DNA of 8,214 bases, from contig JABXGX010000064.1 in NCBI GenBank assembly GCA_016550405.1, forward strand, positions 1 to 8,214, given 5' to 3'. Origin of the DNA: an archaeon. GTDB taxonomy: Archaea; Asgardarchaeota; Hermodarchaeia; Hermodarchaeales; Hermodarchaeaceae. The notes under the pieces were generated by a model, which had not been told where the DNA came from, did not search any database, and saw only the letters and a program-made list of their open reading frames with translations. The translations under genes and the position numbers were made by a program. Positions 6,528 to 8,214 of this stretch are shown here, piece after piece; the stretch's first letter is position 1; each line of letters begins with the position of its first letter.

Positions 6528-7202
6528 TTGCATACAAATACGACTTCGATTCTTCATAGTGTTGTGGTTAGATTGTTCGAAGAACTTCTCTTTCGTCTGC
6601 TCTTTGTCTTTATGTACTTCATCTTTGGGGGCTTTCGAATCTATTACCGACGTAAAACGACAAAGACGCAAAAGACTTTCAGCGATACACCCGCTAAACG
6701 CCCTCCTCGAACTTGGGCTCACGTAGCAATCTTTATCGGTATTGTGGGAATGTTTGTCGCATATGCTCTCTTCTTGCTCATTCCCCCTTGGATACCTTGG
6801 TTTCCCTTACCCTTCCCCTACCTTCTTCGCTGGGCCGGTGTAATTCTAGGGTTGGGTGTAATTCCGCTGCTAGTGTGGACTCACCGAACTCTTGATCGTT
6901 TCTACTCCGCTGAATTAGAAATCCAGACTCAACACCAGCTCATGACTAATGGTCCCTATTCCCGGATACGTCACCCAATGTATACAACATTCATTCTATT
7001 TACCCTAGGCACTGTGCTCCTTGCTGCTAACCTTTTCGTAACTATTTTTGGACTCATAGTTTGCTTCTCACTTTATCCCATCTCTAAACGTGAAGAACAA
7101 ATGCTCCTCGACGAGTTCGGAGACCAATATCATGCGTACATGAACCGAACCGGACGATTCTTCCCCCGAACCCGAAAGCCAAAACCTTCCAAAGAAGAGT
7201 AA
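6528..7202 (+). CDS. Isoprenylcysteine carboxyl methyltransferase / PEMT-like membrane methyltransferase
   Basis: This is a 224-residue integral membrane methyltransferase of the ICMT/STE14 and PEMT group, which use S-adenosylmethionine to methylate lipid-linked or small hydrophobic substrates. Hydrophobic segments lie at about 20-37, 63-87, 97-117 and 153-183, the last probably a helical hairpin. The C-terminal signature is complete: NGPYSRIRHPMY at 141-152 (SAM-binding R148-H149-P150), then KREEQMLLDEFG at 187-198 (Glu189-Glu190), then Y201 and Y204, and FFPR at 211-214. Between the first two hydrophobic segments is a basic linker (YRRKTTKTQKT). The start is uncertain. TTG at 6528 is the first possible start after the in-frame TAA at 6504 and has AGGG 9 bases upstream; GTG 6564 or ATG 6612 (Met29) would shorten the first hydrophobic segment or remove most of it. 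The substrate is unknown: prenyl-cysteine, phospholipid and thiol acceptors all occur in this family. Confidence 0.88.
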   Translation: MHTNTTSILHSVVVRLFEELLFRLLFVFMYFIFGGFRIYYRRKTTKTQKTFSDTPAKRPPRTWAHVAIFIGIVGMFVAYALFLLIPPWIPWFPLPFPYLLRWAGVILGLGVIPLLVWTHRTLDRFYSAELEIQTQHQLMTNGPYSRIRHPMYTTFILFTLGTVLLAANLFVTIFGLIVCFSLYPISKREEQMLLDEFGDQYHAYMNRTGRFFPRTRKPKPSKEE

Positions 7203-7209
7203 CCCACTG

Positions 7210-7514
7210 ATGACAACCAAAAAAAGCACTTCATCCTATTGTGGTTTCCATCTTTATTGAAGCGAAGTCGCAGTTCCTCAGGAAATTGAAGAACTACTTT
7301 CTCAACCTATTCCTTCGAATAGAATCGGTTTTTACAAAACTGGATATTTTTACTTAAATGGACATGTCGTTGGTTAAGTCTACATAAGAAGGGACTCATT
7401 AATCTACCCGACTCAATTCAAGCTCTTACCCAGCTTGAACGCTTCTACCTTCGAGATAATTCTAGTGCCTCATATGGAGTAAGAATATTGAAACCACTGG
7501 CGATTTATCCATAG
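7210..7514 (+). pseudogene. Broken leucine-rich-repeat protein gene
   Basis: This is the remnant of an LRR protein with one internal stop and one frameshift. From ATG at 7210 the frame reads 16 codons to TGA at 7258-7260, then continues in the same frame as SEVAVPQEIEELLSQPIP...NGHVVG up to TAA at 7375-7377. If one T is restored in GGTTAAG (7372-7378), the reading becomes VVGLSLHKKGLINLPDSI and then QALTQLERFYLRDNSS. This is a consensus LRR with the L-xx-LP-x-SI-xx-L-xx-L spacing and the upstream lead-in of cytosolic Asgard/bacterial LRR proteins. After RDNSS the similarity ends, and TAG at 7512 closes the frame. Normal relatives have many repeats; only about one and a half remain, so the 3' part is lost. 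The gene begins 7 bases after the methyltransferase stop. A sequencing error could explain the frameshift but not also the TGA and the truncation. Confidence 0.7.
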
Positions 7515-7539
7515 AGTATTTTTCTCTAGACATGTATCT

Positions 7540-7558
7540 ATATAATTTTCTTATAAGC
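7540..7558 (+). promoter_or_regulatory. AT-rich promoter region with two TATA-like boxes
   Basis: CTATATAAT (about 7539-7547) and CTTATAAG (about 7551-7558) are strong archaeal TATA-like strings in a very AT-rich stretch (15 of 60 bases G or C in 7501-7560). They predict transcription near 7570-7583, before the small ORF at 7617 and the membrane-anchored gene at 7704. No other gene is visible in 7515-7616. Confidence 0.45.
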
Positions 7559-7616
7559 TTACTTTGCACATAAATAAGACGAACGTTGATATTTAGACGT
7601 AAGGAGTAGGCGATTT

Positions 7617-7700
7617 GTGGCTATGAGGAATTTTTCGATTGTTTGCATCTTGATGACCATAACTTTATTAGAAGAACTTCAGATTTATTTAGGGGGATGA
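7617..7700 (+). CDS. Possible leader-like small ORF
   Basis: The frame GTG (7617), GCT, ATG (7623) gives a 25-27 residue peptide starting VAMRNFSIVCILMTITLLEE and ending LGG, closed by TGA at 7698-7700. It is hydrophobic in its middle. A good ribosome-binding site, AAGGAG at 7601-7606, lies 10 bases before the GTG. The stop lies only three bases before the TTG start of the next gene, in the same frame, and the G-run (7692-7696) that could serve that gene lies inside the small ORF. It may be a translated leader, a small membrane peptide, or the original N-terminus of the next gene after a nonsense mutation. Chance cannot be excluded. Confidence 0.3.
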   Translation: MAMRNFSIVCILMTITLLEELQIYLGG

Positions 7701-7703
7701 TTA

Positions 7704-8214
7704 TTGCGGAAATTCAGCAAGCTGCTTCTGAGTATAGTATTGCTATTAATTATTATTACCATTGGGGTTAGTGGTCTTTTTATTTTTAATAGAAGTAGCG
7801 TTCTAGTTTTTTCCGAAAATTGGGATGCTAATGATGGTCGTATTCAGGGTAGAACGGATTTAGCTTCAAATATCAACCTGTATCCAGGAATACCTGGACT
7901 CGTAGAATATTGGATTCAGATTAATTTTCCCAATTCGATAACGGTCAATGCAACAATTACCTCTGTTGAATTAACTCTGAAAATGCGAGGAGAAGCTGAT
8001 CAAGTTATTGGTTTTACCCGATTCGAGTATAATCCCCCTCTCGTGATGCTGAATGTTAGTGAAATTCTTTTACAAGAAATTGTTTTGCTGAATCCGTTTG
8101 GATCGGGTCCAGTCAGCTATTATGATTGCATGGTAATAAGCACATTCGAGAATTCGACATGGGGTTTTTCAGGTACAGTAGGAACCCCGGATATTGGTTC
8201 TGTCACAGTACACC
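7704..8214 (+). CDS. Membrane-anchored extracellular protein, beta-rich, cut by window end
   Basis: An open frame runs from TTG at 7704 to the window edge (170 complete codons, no stop). The start is well fixed: TGA at 7698-7700 closes the frame just upstream, GGGGG at 7692-7696 precedes it by about 7 bases, and no in-frame ATG occurs before Met94. After LRKFSK comes one long hydrophobic segment (7-28), acting as a signal peptide or N-terminal anchor. The rest is polar and strand-like, with alternating hydrophobic residues (VNATITSVELTLKM, LVMLNVSEILLQEIVLL) and Gly/Pro/Asn turns. N-glycosylation sequons occur at N29, N82, N117 and N150, so an extracellular position is inferred. The segment FSENWDANDGRIQGRTDLAS could be the edge of a sandwich domain. 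I recognise no family. The base composition is more AT-rich than that of the genes upstream. Confidence 0.7.
   Translation, partial: MRKFSKLLLSIVLLLIIITIGVSGLFIFNRSSVLVFSENWDANDGRIQGRTDLASNINLYPGIPGLVEYWIQINFPNSITVNATITSVELTLKMRGEADQVIGFTRFEYNPPLVMLNVSEILLQEIVLLNPFGSGPVSYYDCMVISTFENSTWGFSGTVGTPDIGSVTVH

Noticed and set aside
7697..7771. ATG frame at 7697 overlapping the last gene's start
   Set aside because: It ends in TAG after 24 codons and lacks any extended coding pattern, whereas the TTG frame at 7704 stays open to the window edge.
1..8214. CRISPR array, tRNA, rRNA, insertion sequence or defence cassette
   Set aside because: I saw no regularly spaced repeats, cloverleaf-like sequence, transposase motifs or known defence domains on either strand.

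Overview
The window looks archaeal, and I infer an Asgard-type genome (Thorarchaeia- or Heimdallarchaeia-like) with moderate confidence. Three things point that way. Genes carry TATA-like boxes at archaeal spacing, one of which predicts a leaderless transcript. TTG starts are unusually frequent. Two protein styles resemble ones I associate with Asgard genomes: a seven-blade 'LWNRT..GG' repeat protein with a C-terminal membrane anchor, and the remnant of a leucine-rich-repeat protein with an 'NGHVVGLSL' lead-in. No rRNA, tRNA or universal marker is present, so the lineage is not proven.

Layout. 23-1378 (+) is an intact M20-family zinc dipeptidase/deacylase. It converges, 14 bases apart, on 1393-2766 (-), a secreted, membrane-anchored, seven-repeat beta-propeller with N-glycosylation sequons at the same place in four blades. 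2891-3709 (+) is an enlarged TspO/MBR-like membrane protein with a TATA box placed for a leaderless mRNA. 3879-4277 (+) is an unrecognised three-TM protein. 4331-4657 (+) is a single-domain cupin ending at a T8 tract. 4722-5696 (+) is an amidohydrolase-2-type metal hydrolase. 5798-6160 (+) is another small membrane protein, and 6222-6452 (-) is a tentative two-TM small protein. 6528-7202 (+) is an isoprenylcysteine carboxyl methyltransferase/PEMT-like membrane methyltransferase. 7210-7514 (+) is a broken LRR gene with one internal stop and one frameshift. 7515-7703 is an AT-rich promoter region with a 25-27 codon small ORF. From 7704 to the window end runs the 5' part of a membrane-anchored, probably beta-rich surface protein that is cut by the window edge.

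How the genes relate. I see no coherent operon or defence system. Most genes are separated by 50-170 bases and several have their own promoter-like or terminator-like signals. The theme is the membrane and cell surface: seven of the ten confident or tentative protein genes are membrane or surface proteins. The soluble enzymes (M20 peptidase, cupin, amidohydrolase) look like ordinary metabolism with unknown substrates. The composition becomes visibly more AT-rich after about 7500, where the LRR remnant ends and the last gene begins. This suggests a boundary between older and recently rearranged or acquired sequence. I did not find a convincing undescribed system; the most unusual items are the LRR pseudogene, the glycosylated propeller and the block of poorly conserved small membrane proteins.
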